This document shows positions 11,466 through 23,215 of a stretch of 64,000 nucleotides of DNA, piece after piece. Source of the DNA: Aedes albopictus (lineage: Eukaryota > Arthropoda > Insecta > Diptera > Culicidae); the NCBI RefSeq assembly GCF_035046485.1, contig NC_085138.1, positions 8,284,823 through 8,348,822 of the forward strand, in the 5' to 3' direction. Positions within the stretch are counted from its first letter, which is position 1. Each line of letters starts with the position of its first letter. A program made the position numbers and the translations under genes. The notes beneath the pieces are model-generated. The model did no database searches. It had not been told where the DNA came from and saw only the letters and a list, made by a program, of their open reading frames with translations.

Positions 11466-11598
11466 CAAGTAACATTTTGATGACAAATTAGTCTTGTAGA
11501 GATTTTGAGAATCGCCTTAAAACCTTATAACTTTTATTTTGGTTTTATGGCGGTTCTAAGAACCTCTTCTAGTCTATTTGACTAACAAATGTTACTTG
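11466..11598 (-). mobile_element. CAAGTAACATTT MITE, copy B (inverted), in Kdm2 3' UTR
   Basis: A 133-bp element that, read on the minus strand, aligns along its whole length with copy A (caagtaacattt, gaggttcttagaacc, ctctacaagactaatt, aaaatgttacttg). The two copies face each other and could pair in the mRNA. Confidence 0.7.
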
Positions 11599-13247
11599 GA
11601 TTTGAATCTACGAAACATTTCATTACTACGCAACGCATTTTGCTGCCCTTGAACATTTCCGTAAGGTACAAACCATCTAACCATTGGCATGTTCATAAGC
11701 TATGATATACCTCTTTCACATATTTTACAAGTTCTGGAGTGATTCAATCTGTTTAAAAATAACTCAAAACAGTTCTTGGAGCTAGCACCTGAAGATATTT
11801 CTGTAGAATTTTCTCAGGGCATCGTACACTTACTTTGCACGTACTGAATATATTAAAATACTAAATTGCTTTTCACTGAACAGCTCTTGTCTTTACAAAC
11901 ACTTGTCCCAAAATCATTACCATCTTGAAAGGTAAGCATTCAGCGATCAATAGCTTTCCTAAGGTGGACCATCATTGGAAAGCTGAACAACAAGCAGACA
12001 CACTCCCGCCTAACGTCTCCGTCGTCCGTAACACACAAATCTATACCAAAGACTACGTTTTAAGTTCACCGTGAATAAAAAGATTAGTTTTCTTGTGTCG
12101 ATTTTAAGCGAACTTATGATTTGACTAGCCATTATGAAACAGCAGCGTCTCTAACGTTTAAGTGAAAGATTTCCGTTTTTCTGCGAAAAACAGCCCTACA
12201 TATAGATAGACACGTAGATTGAGAGATAAGTCAAAGATAAGTCTCCTAGAAGAAGATTCGTTTGCATGCGCTGCACTTGATATTGGAAGCGAAGCAGTGT
12301 TACTTAAGGTTAAGAAAAATACGATGTAAGATCGATTTTCCGTTATTTCGGAGCATAGCTGATTCCCGCTCGGAACGAGTCCTGTTCGAATAGTCTGTCC
12401 TAGCTCGATTAGTGGCAATTATCCTTGGAAATGTCTACCGTCATACAGCATAACAACTACCCACGAATTCTCGTTCCCAAAATTTTCTTCTATCTGATCG
12501 TGCTTAGGAAATCGATCTAGATGCGTAGCAGCTAAAACAGTTGTGGTAGTATTTGTCGTTTGTTCGTTGTGATTGATTGCTTAACTACACGTATGATAGG
12601 AAAATCCTCTGTATGTTCAGTTGTTCGTCGTCCCTGAAGCAAGGCCTCACCTTGATTCTATCGGTTACTTTAGCTGCATTCTTTATTCTACTAATGCAAA
12701 ACTCGTAGCAAAGCCTTAGATTATGTTTAGTTTAAAAAAAAACCTACAAATGAGCCATTTTTACCAGCACTCAGAAACCAATATTTCTTGTGACGAATTT
12801 ATCTTTACGACTTTCGAATGTGTGTTACAAGTAGTTTGCACCGTACGCATTGTGTCTGCGACATTTCCCCGCGTGTTTATACCGAATATATTTAGAGCAT
12901 AGACGATATACTATCGAATGCACTGCACACACACAGAAACACACAGTTATTATTACAAAACAAACATGCATACAAAGCAGAAACAAATCTTATTCCTTTA
13001 AGCATAAGATAAAACAACAGATAAGTACATGCATAGAGTTATAGCTCGCCCCCTCCGAGTTAGTTGATGCCAGCATAACAAAAATAATGGAACTAAGCAT
13101 TATATAGATCTAAATAGGGGTCAATCGAGGAGGTACCTTTCCGTTTAAGTATAGTCTAGTGTAGTAATGTACCACAGTAGTACAGTAGCAGCAGCAGCAG
13201 TAACAAGAGAAAGTTAATCCCAGGGGACGCCCAATCTAATATTTGTA

Positions 13248-13253
13248 AATAAA
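13248..13253 (+). terminator. Polyadenylation signal AATAAA for Kdm2
   Basis: Canonical hexamer in 'tgtaaataaattgg'. Unique-looking sequence precedes it and repeat-rich sequence follows, consistent with the transcript ending about 15-25 bases later. Confidence 0.5.
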
Positions 13254-13270
13254 TTGGATGAATAATAACC

Positions 13271-13965
13271 CTTTCTGGTATACCTTCCCTTTTGAAGTTC
13301 AGAAATTGGCTGGACCAAGATTATAGAAAGTATATAGAGAAATCCCTGACTTTAGAGTAATAAAGGTAAGTTTCATAAAAGTTGTTGAAATCCATATTTG
13401 TTCGAAAACAAGAACTTGGAACGCTTAACTTGAACAGTCGACATGTTTTCTCTTCATCTTTAAAATAACGAGGCACCAATTGCATGTAATTCATTTTTAC
13501 CTGAACATTGTTGTAGGAGGTTGTAGGTTGGTAATTGTATTGTACTACTGCAGTAATATAAACTGCTTTCAACTGTTAAGGTGAAGGTCACTAGCGTTCA
13601 CGTTCAAAGTAATGCAATTTGCCTCGCATTTTCTCGAGCACAAATCCGAAGACATGGCAAACGCATTGCTCTGAATATGCTACTTGGTGTTCACTGCGAG
13701 TAAGCAAGCAACGAGTGACATTTCCAAATCAATTTACTTGATGAATCTCCCGATTAGTGCTCGAGAAAACTTGAGAAAAATAAAAGGCGGTCATTGTGGC
13801 AGCTATCTTTATACTTCAGCAACCTTGTCTTTAACTGGTCGGTGTTAAGTCAGAGAGGACCATGTGTATTTTTCCTAATTTCGAGAAAAACACTTTAAAG
13901 TTTACAACTCTGTAAATTTTTTTATACATCTTTATAACTATTCATCAAAGCATCACTCTATTGCA
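13271..13965. other. Intergenic, nothing recognised
   Basis: AT-rich spacer between the Kdm2 3' end and the transposon remnants. Only short, unconvincing open frames occur. Confidence 0.5.
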
Positions 13966-14370
13966 GTGGTTCCCATCCTTTTTGAGGTGGCGACCCCCTT
14001 TAAGAATGGTCGAAACATCTGCGGCCCAATGAAAGTTTTTGGAAAAAAAAATGAATTAAATGAATCAAACCGATTTTTTGGGTACAGTGACGTAGCGAGA
14101 AATTTACTGTGGGAGGGGTTTTCGACGGTCAATGATACGTTTTTTTATTCGACACTCACATTTCGTAAACAATGATGTCATGTACATTCAACTTGAGTCA
14201 TAGCTGAAAAATAGCGGCGCAGCCGAAAAAATTTTCATCTGAAGGCGTTTTATACTGCAAAATTGTTCCTAAAATTGTGGCTTTTGGGGGTGACGGTATA
14301 CAAAATTAAAAATTGGTATAATTTGCACAAAATACAATAAATTTTTTACAATTTTTTGGTAACATTGCCT
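13966..14370 (+). mobile_element. Possible truncated hAT-type element end
   Basis: Begins 'cagtggttcccatccttttt' followed by 'gaggtggcgacccc', a terminal motif typical of hAT-derived repeats in many animals. I could not find the matching right end before the reverse transcriptase remnant starts, so the element appears truncated or overwritten. Confidence 0.4.
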
Positions 14371-14374
14371 CTTT

Positions 14375-16545
14375 TGGGAGAAAAAGCGCCGCCTGGAAGA
14401 AGCGGAGTGCAAGTGAAGTGCGGAGTGAAGAAATGAAACTGCTGTGCCGTTCCCAAGAAACACGGAAGTTCTATCAGAAGCTCAACGCGTCCCGCAACGG
14501 CTTCGTGCCGCGAGCCGAAATATGCAGGGATAAAGACGGAGGCCTCTTGACGGACGGACGTGAGGTGATCGAAAGGTGGAAGCAGCACTTCGATCAGCAC
14601 CTGAACGGCGTGGAGAACGTAGGCACGGGAGCCCACGGCAACGGAAGGAACGACGACGCCAGTGCAGCGGAGGACGGAAATGAACCAACTCCCACGCTGA
14701 GGGAAGTTAAGGATGCCATTCACCAGCTCAAAACCAACAAAGCAGCTGGTAAGGATGGTATCGCAGCTGAACTCATCAAGATGTGCCCAGAAAAGTTGGC
14801 CACCTGTCTGCATCGGCTGATAATCAGGATCTGGGAAACCGAACAGCTACCGGAGGAGTGGAAGGAAGGGGTAATCTGCCCCATTCACAAGAAAGGCGAC
14901 CATTTGGAATGTGAGAACTTCAGGGCGATCACTATTTTGAATGCTGCCTACAAAGTGCTATCCCAGATCATCTTCCGTCGTCTGTCACCTAAAACAAATG
15001 AGTTCGTAGGAAGTTATCAAGCCGGCTTCATCGACGGCCGGTCGACAACGGACCAGATCTTTACCGTACGGCAAATCCTCCAGAAATGCCGTGAATACCA
15101 GGTCCCAACGCACCACCTGTTCATCGACTTCAAAGCGGCATACGATAGTATCGACCGCGCAGAGCTATGGAGAATCATGGACGAAAACGGCTTTCCTGGG
15201 AAGCTGACTAGACTGATTAAAGCAACGATGGACGGTGTGCAAAACTGCGTAAGGGTTTCGGGTGAACTATCCAGTTCATTTGTATCTCGCCGGGGACTGC
15301 GACAAGGTGACGGACTCTCATGTCTACTCTTCAACATCGCGCTGGAAGGTGTGATGCGACGAGCCGGGCTTAACAGCCGGGGAACGATTTTCACAAAATC
15401 CGGTCAATTTGTGTGCTTTGCGGACGACATGGACATTATCGCTAGAACATTTGGAACGGTGGCAGAACTGTACACCCGCCTGAAACGCGAAGCAGCAAAG
15501 GTCGGACTGGTGGTGAATGCCTCAAAAACAAAGTACATGCTGGTAGGCGGAACCGAACACGACCGGATCCGTCTGGGTAGTAATGTTACGATAGACGGGG
15601 ATACTTTCGAGGTGGTGGAGGAATTCGTCTACCTCGGATCCTTACTGACGGCTGACAACAACGTAAGCCGAGAAATTCGGAGGCGCATCATCAGCGGAAG
15701 TCGGGCCTACTACGGGCTCCAGAAGAAACTGCGGTCGAAAAAGATTCACCCACGCACCAAATGCACCATGTACAAAACGCTAATAAGACCGGTGATCCTC
15801 TACGGGCACGAGACATGGACCATGCTCGAGGAGGACCTACAAGCACTCGGAGTTTTCGAGCGACGCGTGCTAAGAACGATCTTCGGCGGTGTGCAGGAGA
15901 ACGGTGTGTGGCGGAGAAGGATGAACCACGAGCTCGCTGCACTTTACGGCGAACCAAGCATCCAGAAGGTGGCCAAAGCCGGAAGGATACGGTGGGCAGG
16001 GCATGTTGCAAGAATGCCGCACAGAAAAAAAATATCATGTGAAATTCAGCGAGAAATCATGCACATAAAGGGAATGCTAGAGTGAGTGCACATTTACATG
16101 AGATATCATGTAAAATTACGTTATAATCGTGTAAATTTCCGCTAATAGTCACGTAACTGGTTGGAGTCCATGATGGTTTACGCGATGGTTGGCGGAAATT
16201 TACACGATGGTAATATAATTTTACAATATATCTCATGTAAAAATGCACGAACTCTAGCATTCCCTTTATGTGCATGATTTCTCGCTGAATTTTAATTACA
16301 AATTTTTTTCTGTGCGGACAACAACCCTGCAAAGCTGGTGTTTGCAACGGATCCGGTTGGCACAAGAAGGCGTGGAGCGCAGAGAGCACGATGGGCGGAC
16401 CAGGTGGAGCGTGACTTGGCGAGCATTGGGCGCGACCGAGGATGGAGAGCGGCAGCCACAAACCGAGTATTGTGGCGTACTATTGTTGATTATGTCTTGT
16501 CTTAATGATGTTGAACAAATAAATGTATGTATGTATGTACGTAGA
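14375..16545 (+). pseudogene. 5'-truncated non-LTR retrotransposon (RTE-like) reverse transcriptase
   Basis: A reverse transcriptase open frame runs 14418-16085. Visible motifs are KAAGKDGIAAELIK, YQAGFIDGRSTTDQ, FIDFKAAYDSID, RQGDGLS, the catalytic box FADD (near 15417-15430), and a C-terminal YLGSLLTADNN region followed by RPVILYGHETW. No endonuclease domain precedes it, and a small duplication with in-frame stops lies at 14404-14430, so the copy is 5'-truncated. The frame is broken by a 295-bp MITE at 16020-16314, after which the C-terminus resumes at 16315 and ends near 16507. It is followed by a polyadenylation-like AATAAA and a (TGTA)n tail at 16525-16540. RTE is my best clade guess; other LINE clades are possible. 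Confidence 0.85.
16020..16314. mobile_element. MITE inserted in the retrotransposon coding region
   Basis: A 295-bp element with very long inverted repeats. The left arm 'cacagaaaaaaaat', then 'cagcgagaaatcatgcac' and 'agggaatgctagagt' is mirrored by 'actctagcattccct', 'gtgcatgatttctcgctg' and 'atttttttctgtg'. The codons interrupted at 16017-16019 are continued from 16315, so the insertion point is clear; a 2-base CG duplication fits. The ends resemble those of the element at 32915-33613. Confidence 0.8.
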
Positions 16546-16619
16546 CCACATGGAGCGCAAAGGACGACAAAAAAAAAACTATCAGAAGAACGGTCATCAC
16601 TTCAATTAAACTCGCACAG

Positions 16620-18123
16620 ATATACATTAAGAAAATGCTTTATTTCTCTATAGTGGTTTTGTTCGAAAAAAACCTAAACTTTTTGAAAAAGCGCAAAGAA
16701 CAAAAAAAAAACAATCGGAAGCATTGATACCGTTCGCAACAGCTATACTAACAACTTACCAACAAACGAACTCCTAGTACTTAGTAATGTTCACTGCGCT
16801 TATTTCTCATGCAAAATATTTTCCCCTACAATACGACGGTATGCTATATATCCTTACATACAGTAGTGTGGCGTATTTTGTGGCGTTCAGAAGCAATCTT
16901 TCTTTTATTAGTTTTACTGTTGCACTTTGTTAAAATCCTATCTTCATTTATTCCATCCATGGCTTGCAATTTTTTCTTTACTAATTAGGAAGCTGGTTTC
17001 AAAATCTTTTCGTTCGGTTTTGGCTTTTCCATTGATTTATGTTCTAGTTAGTTCCGCTTTTAAAACCTAGGCACTCTGATGTAGAACGGTTCTTAATCGT
17101 TATCCGCAGTCCATGCTTTGTTCGATTAGTTGGGGTTTTGGCATATTGACGATTGTTCAAGGTGAGGGGTTGTGTTTGTTTAGTATTGTGTTATTTTTGC
17201 GGGAAGAAAATATAAAATTGATCGAGTGCTACAGGTTTGTAGCAAGCTTGTTTCTAATTATGTGATGTTAGTTCAAGTGATTGTTTTGGTGATCTTTTCC
17301 GAGAGTTTATTCGAGCTACAGTTGTCTGCTTCCTGGCTTTTTTGAAGATGGGTAAGGCTTAGAAGGTATTAGTGGTAAAGACGGCATGCTGCACCTTATA
17401 TGTTGGTTAATAGGTCATAATAGTATGAGGATAGTGGTTTTGTTTGTAAGGTATGGAGAAGTCGTCACTAAATAAGACTGTAAGCTCAGCACATTCGTGG
17501 TGTAAAAACACTACTCTTGAATCGTATTTAGCATACAAATAATGCTTCTAGCTTACTACATCTACTGTCTAATAGATGACATCCTTCCCTTATCCATATT
17601 TTTCAATATCTTCCTGTGGATCGACCACAATCTTGAAAAGGTAGATAGTATGCTGCTAATATGTAAGAAATTGATGATTTTGTTTCTTTTGTTTTGACGT
17701 TGTGCGTTTTGACGTGTCGTTTGAATAACGTTTCTATAAAGTATATTAAGGGCGGACGGGACGGTCGGGGAAATATCCGCCATTGCTCTGTTGCTACTAA
17801 GATGGTAATCTTAGATTCTACTTCATATTTTGCAACAAAAACCTATCACTGTGTATGCTCACTTGCAGTGCATATGCTGATAGTTTTTCAGCATCTCCAG
17901 TGCGATAGAACTCGAGATTAACATCTTCAAAATCGCGAGGCAAATTGTTAGAAAGAGAGACAAGATAGGAAAAATAACACGGCGTCCCGTTTCACCTTAA
18001 ACAAAAAAATATATATCGTTATATTGTTCAGTAAGTGTGACTGTGTAAAAAAGAATAACAAAAAAAATGTTTTTGACGATCAGCAAATCCTGTTCACACA
18101 AATCGCTGTTGTGCTGGAAAAGT
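16620..18123 (-). other. 3' untranslated region of the arrestin-domain gene
   Basis: About 1.5 kb of AT-rich sequence, free of recognisable repeats, between the stop codon at 18124 and an AATAAA on the minus strand at 16639-16644, close to the retrotransposon tail. The extent is inferred from the signal. Confidence 0.5.
16639..16644 (-). terminator. Polyadenylation signal for the arrestin-domain gene
   Basis: AATAAA on the minus strand ('tttatt' on the plus strand), the last such hexamer before the transposon remnant. Other TTTATT occurrences nearer the stop codon could also be used. Confidence 0.4.
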
Positions 18124-18275
18124 CTACAAATCCGCTGGCGGGGCCGATGGCGTGAATGCGTACGTTGGATAGCGTGGAGCGTACTCGGATGGACCCACAA
18201 AGCGCGTAAACTCGCTGTCGTTTTTACTGGAGATGTTGGGTGCCTTGAACGTGGCTTCCGCGAATGTTGGTGGCG
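18124..18275 (-). CDS. Arrestin-domain-containing protein, exon 3 (C-terminus)
   Basis: Last coding exon, too short for a simple open-frame search. The acceptor on the minus strand is 'ttaacatccag' (AG at 18277-18276). The exon contributes two bases to a split Pro codon and then 49 residues ending PTYAFTPSAPPADL before TAG at 18126-18124. The phase agrees exactly with the donor of exon 2 at 25580. The tail is rich in Pro, Ser and aromatic residues (FVGPSEYAPRYPTY), as in arrestin-domain proteins whose C-termini recruit ubiquitin ligases. It joins exon 2 across a 7.3 kb intron. Confidence 0.88.
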
Positions 18276-18409
18276 CTGGATGTTAATAAAAGAAAAAAAT
18301 AATCAGGTTTTTAGTTCAATGTAATTGTTTAGAATGCGCTTCGATTCCATTTAGTTGTAGAAAAGGAACTTGATGTGAACTACTTGAAAGGGACAAGATT
18401 ATCAAAAGA

Positions 18410-19420
18410 TTCTATTGACCATAAAAATATATAAAATATATTATGGGCTCCTTACTGTTATGAAGCTTAGTTGATGACAACAACAACTGTAACTTTCAGA
18501 AGACTTGTTGGACATGATAGATTACAAATCATAGCTTTTCATGCAAGAAGTTACCGTTCCATTCGTAAACTTTAGGATCTAAACTCAAGAACAGTTTGGA
18601 TGACCTAGGATATCCCGACTGATCTGATATTGTCTATTTACCTTTCAGAAGAGTTACTGGACATGATAGATAACAAATCGCAGCTTGGTATAATAAAGGC
18701 AGTTACCGTTACACCCAAGCAACACACATGTTATAAAAGAGTTACGACAGCGCAAGTTTTGGTTGTATAGAAATTATTTCGACGTTATTTCAACATTGGG
18801 CTTGTTCACAAATGTCATAACGCTGGAGGGGGTGGGTGGGTGTCCTTCATGGTGTTACAACCCGAACAAATAAAAATTTTCCCCATATAAATAGTGTTAC
18901 GAAAGGGTGGGTGGGTGTCAGTAAAGGCCAATTTTGGCGTTATGAAATTTGTGAATGAACCCATTATGTTAGAATTTCGTCAAATAAACTTCTATACAAC
19001 CAAAACTTGCGCTGCCCTAACTATTATATAACATGTGTGTTGCTTGGGCACCCGTAGACTTTAGGATCTAAACTCAAGAACAGTTTGGACGACCTAGGAT
19101 ATCCCGAATGATCTGATACTGTCTATTGAATTTTCAGAAGACTTACTGGATATGATAGATTACAAATCGCAGCTTTGTATAATGAAATCAGTTACCGTTA
19201 CGCCCGCAGACTTTAAGATCTAGACTCAAGAACAGTTTGGATGATCTAGGATATCCCGAAAGATCTGTTACTGTCTATTGAATTTTCAGAAGACTTACTG
19301 GACATGATAGATTACAAATTGCAGCTTTGTATAATGAAAGAAGTTACCGTTACAGCCATAGACTTTAGGATCTAAACTCAAGAATAGTTTAGACTACCTA
19401 GGATGTCCAGAAAAAATATT
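18410..19420. repeat. 151-bp tandem array in the arrestin-domain gene intron
   Basis: The phrase 'ctttaggatctaaactcaagaa' and its surroundings recur near 18568, 19060, 19210 and 19362. Spacing is 151-152 bp, except where a 335-bp MITE (18714-19048) has split one unit. Each unit also contains 'aggatatcccga', 'tcagaag(a/g)cttactgga', 'catgatagattacaaat' and 'gttaccgtta'. A partial first unit begins near 18410. No coding potential. Confidence 0.8.
18714..19048. mobile_element. MITE, CCCAAGCAACACACATGT family (copy 1)
   Basis: 335 bp with long inverted ends: left 'cccaagcaacacacatgtta' then 'gcgcaagttttggttgtata', right the complements 'tatacaaccaaaacttgcgc' and 'taacatgtgtgttgcttggg'. It interrupts one 151-bp tandem unit between 'gttaccgttaca' and 'cccgtagac'. 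A related, shorter copy is at 20614-20777. Confidence 0.75.
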
Positions 19421-19616
19421 CCGCATAATATTCTACTGTTTTTATACTATTGAATACCAAAACTACAGAAAAACATACAAAAAACTTCAGAAGGACGCTT
19501 GGAAAAATTCCAGCTTCAAAGGGTAAAAGAAGCTCTTGGAGGAATCCATGAAGAAACTTCTGGACGAATCTCTTCAGGAACTGCTGTATGAAACCCTGAA
19601 GGAACTTCTATAGGTA

Positions 19617-20195
19617 CAGTATCGGACAATAAAAATGCACCAAAGCCGTTTTCCCATACAAACTAGTCAACTTTGGATTGCCATATCTCAGTTATGTCTC
19701 AACCGATTATTTTCATTTTTATGTGACGAACTACAAAACATTTCAATTTTCAAAAACTGTTGAAAAAAATCAGTGATAATTATTGATACAAAAGTTACAG
19801 ATAGGTTGAATTTTGACAATAAAAATGCACCAAGACAAAAAATTATGTAGCCAAAAATGCTGAAGTCAAATCACTATGGTGTCTTCGGCAAATATGTTTC
19901 TTGTGTGATGACCAATAAATTTGCTGAAGACATCATAGCTATCTGACTGCAGCATTTAAGGCTACACAAATTTTTGTCTTGGTGCATTTTTATTGTCAAA
20001 ATTCAACGTATCTGTAACTTTTGTATCAAAAGTTATCATTGAACTTTTTCAATAGTTTTTGAAAATTAAAATGTTTTGTAGTTCGTTACAGAAGAATGAA
20101 AACAATCGGTTGAGACATAACTGAGATATGGCAATCCAAAGTTGACTAGTTTGTATGGGAAAACGGCTTTGGTGCATTTTTATTGTCCGATACTG
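19617..20195. mobile_element. Tc1/mariner-like foldback MITE, TA target sites
   Basis: 579 bp flanked by TA (19615-19616 and 20196-20197), with ends 'cagtatcggacaataaaaat' and 'atttttattgtccgatactg'. The arms match for more than 180 bp ('accaaagccgttttcccata' against its complement near 20155-20175) and a second inner pair around 'ttttgacaataaaaatgcacc' is also inverted. No transposase. Confidence 0.8.
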
Positions 20196-20269
20196 TATCT
20201 CTGTTGGTTCAAGAATCTCTTAGACAGATCGCTGCAGAAGCTTCTGACGAAATCTCTTATCGGATTTTT

Positions 20270-23215
20270 CGAATAATTTAAGAATCTAATCCAGGAAGAA
20301 TCCCTCGAAGAAATTTCAGGAGGATTACCCAAATAAATTCAAGCAGGAATCCTAAGGGAATTACAGTAAAAATTCCCAAAAGAATTCCAGCGGGAATGTC
20401 TAAAAGAGTTTGAGAAGGAAACCTCTAAGGATTTCTAGGAGAAATCAACGAATAATATCCAGGAAGAATTTCTGAAGGAATTCCAGGAGACATTACTGAG
20501 AGAGTTTTAGGAGGAATTGCCGAAAGAATTTCATCCTAAAAGGAATACCAACAGAAATCCCCAAAGGTATTCGAAAAGGAATCCCCGTAGAAATTCGAAG
20601 AGGAATCACCAAACCCAAACACACACATGTCATATAAGAGTTAAGGCAGTGCAAGTTTTTGTTGTTTAGAAGTTATTTTGACGTTATTCTTACATAATGT
20701 ACGTCATACGTCAACTTTACTTCTATACAACCAAAGCTTGCTCTGCCGCAACTCTTATATGACATGTGTAGCTTGGGAAGGCATTTCAACAGGGATTCCC
20801 AAAAGAATTCTGGAAGGCATCCCCGACGAAATATCAGGAGATATCCTTGAATGAATTTCAGGAGGAATCCTCGAAGGAAGAATCCCCCAGGAAAAACCCC
20901 CGAAGGAATTCTAGAAGGAATCCCCGAAGAAACTCTAGGAGGAATCCCAAAAAAAAATTCAAGAGGAATCCCCGACAGAATTCCAGGAGAAATTCTCGAA
21001 GGAATCCTAAGAAGAATCACCGAAGGAATTCCAGGAGGAAACCCCACAGGAATTATAGGAGGTATTTCGTGAGGGATTCCGAAGAACTTCCAGGAGCAAT
21101 CTCCGATGAAATTCGAAGAAATAACCCTCGAAGGAATTCTCGGACAAATCTCTGAAGGAACTCTAGGAGGAATCCCCGACGGAATTCCAAAAGGAATCCC
21201 CGAAGAAACTCCAGGAGGAATCCCCGAAGGAATTCCAGGGGGAATCTCCAAAGGAAATCTAGATGGAATCTTGGAATGAATTGCAGGAGAAATCCCCGAA
21301 GTAATCACAGGAGAAATCCCTGCAAGAATCCCAGGGGGAACCTCTGAAGAAATTCTGGGAGGAATCTCCGAAGGATTTCCAAGCGGAATACTCGAAGAAT
21401 TCTCAAGAGGAAAACCCGAAGGAACTTCAAGAGAAATCCCCATAGTAAGTCCAGGAAAAATCTATGGAGGAATCCCTAAAGAAATGTTAGAAGAATTCAC
21501 CGAAGGAATTCCAGGAGGACTTCTGGAGGGATTCCATCAGGAATCCCTGGAGGAAATCCAAGAAGAATCTCCTGAGGAATACTAAGAGGAATCACCGAAG
21601 AAATTTTAGGAGGGAACCCGAAGGGATTTCAGAACAAATCCACGACCGAATATCAGGAGAAATCCCCAAAAGAATTTCAGGAGAAATCCTCACAGGAAGT
21701 CCAGGAGAAATCCTTGAAGGGATTATAGGAGGAATCCCCGAAGGAATTCCGGGGGAAATTCCAGAATGAACTCTAGGAGGAATCTCCGAAGGAATTCCAG
21801 AAGAAATCCCCGAAAGAGTTCCAGGAGGAATCTCTGAAGGAATTCTAAAAGGAATCACCAAAGGAGTTCCAGGTGGAAACCGCGAAAGAATACCAGGCGG
21901 AGCTCTCGAAGGGTTTTCAGCGAAATCTGCCAAAGGGAATCTTTCCGGGTTGGTGGAAGGAATTGCAGAAGGTATCCCCTTAAGAATTCCAGGAGGGATT
22001 TCCCCTCTCTCCCCTGGAGAGAGATCCCTCAACAATGTCCTGGAGATATGCCTGATTAAAATCCTAAGGAAATTGTTGAAGAAACTCCTAAGAGATTCTC
22101 TGAAAAAACTCCTGTAGGAATTTCTGAATAAGCTTCTGGAGAAATCTCTGATGTAACTCCTGGAGGCATGCGTGAGTTTTCCTGGAAAAAAAATCTCAAT
22201 CTACAATCTGGAAGAACCCCAGGAGCGATCCCTGGAAGAACTTCCTTTAGGGAGCTTCTCGAAGAATTCCCAAAGGATATCCTGAACGAATCTGAGAAGG
22301 AACTCTTATATAGGAATTCCTGAATAAACCTCAATCCCTGGAGGTATCCTTGGATCCTTCTATAAGATTCTCTGAAGGAACTGTTGGAGAGATTTTTAAG
22401 GAACTTCTGTAGGAATTCCTATAGAAATTCTGGAGGAATCTCTGAAGAAACATGTGCAAGAATCCCTGAAATTCCTGTGAAAATCTCTGAAGGAACTCCT
22501 GGACTAATACAAATCCCATGAATTCCTAGAAGTCCTGGGCTATTTCATACGGGATTCTTGATGGATCTCCAGGAGGTATTTATGAATCCTCCTGGAAGAA
22601 TCTCTGAAGGGACTTCTAGAAGGACACCTGACCGAACTCCTGTTGATATAGCTTAGGAAGCTTTGGAAGGAATTCCAAATGAACACCTGTAGGCATCTCT
22701 GAATCCTCCTGCAGCAATTAGGGAGATCCCTGAACGAACTCCTGGAGAGATCATCGAAGGAACTCCAGGAGCAATCCTTAAAAGAACTCCTGTAAGAATT
22801 TTGGAAAAAAATACATAAGGCTTCCCGATGTAATTCCAAGAGAAATCTCTAAATGAGTTTCATGAGGGGTTCTTGAAGAAATTCCAGGAGGGATGTTAGG
22901 TCCCAGAAGAACTCCTGTAGGAATTCCTCAAGGAACTTCAGGAGGAATCCCATGAAGGAACTCTCAGACTAATCTCTGAAGGAGCTCCTATGGGAATCCT
23001 GAAGGGAAGGATCTTCTGGACGAATCTTTGATGTATCTCTAGGCAACTTTTGGATTTTACTTGAAGGTGCTTCTGCCGAAATCCTCCTGAGAGATCTTCT
23101 GAAAAAAAAAGTCATGGAGGCATCGCTGAAGTTTTTTTTAAAGAAATCCTTGTTGGATCTTCTGGAGCCATCACTGAATCCTTCTGATAGAATCTCTGAA
23201 GAAACTTCTGGAGAG
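20270..23215. repeat. Degenerate 24-bp-period 'ggaattccaggaggaatcc' tract
   Basis: About 3 kb of diverged tandem words of the type 'ggaattccaggaggaatc' followed by 'cccgaa', with a frequent 24-bp spacing, clearest at 20840-21450 and 21590-22030. Because 24 is a multiple of three, long open frames arise on both strands: 256 codons on the minus strand at 20673-21443, reading as repeated PPGIPSGI-like octads, and 147 codons at 21592-22035. These have repeat composition and no splice or start context, so I do not call them genes. The tract lies in intron 2 of the arrestin-domain gene and is interrupted by a MITE at 20614-20777. Confidence 0.8.
20614..20777. mobile_element. MITE, CCCAAGCAACACACATGT family (short copy 2)
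   Basis: 164 bp with ends 'cccaaacacacacatgtcat' and 'atgacatgtgtagcttggg' and the inner pair 'gcaagtttttgttgtttaga' / 'ctatacaaccaaagcttgc'. This is a deletion or divergent copy of the element at 18714-19048. It lies within the degenerate 'ggaattcc' tract. Confidence 0.7.

Larger units (their letters stand above)
10570..13270 (+). other. Kdm2: Kdm2 3' untranslated region
   Basis: About 2.7 kb of AT-rich sequence without coding potential follows the stop codon. It carries GT-rich stretches ('gtgtgtatgtgt', around 10940-10980), an inverted pair of short MITEs (11100-11231 and 11466-11598), a (CAG)n run near 13190, and a canonical AATAAA at 13248. The 3' end is inferred from that signal, and earlier polyadenylation is possible. 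Confidence 0.6.

Noticed and set aside
20673..21443. 256-codon open frame on the minus strand, PPGIPSGI-like repeats
   Set aside because: Composition is entirely that of the 24-bp degenerate repeat. Comparable frames occur on both strands and in sister tracts; no start context, domain or splice support.
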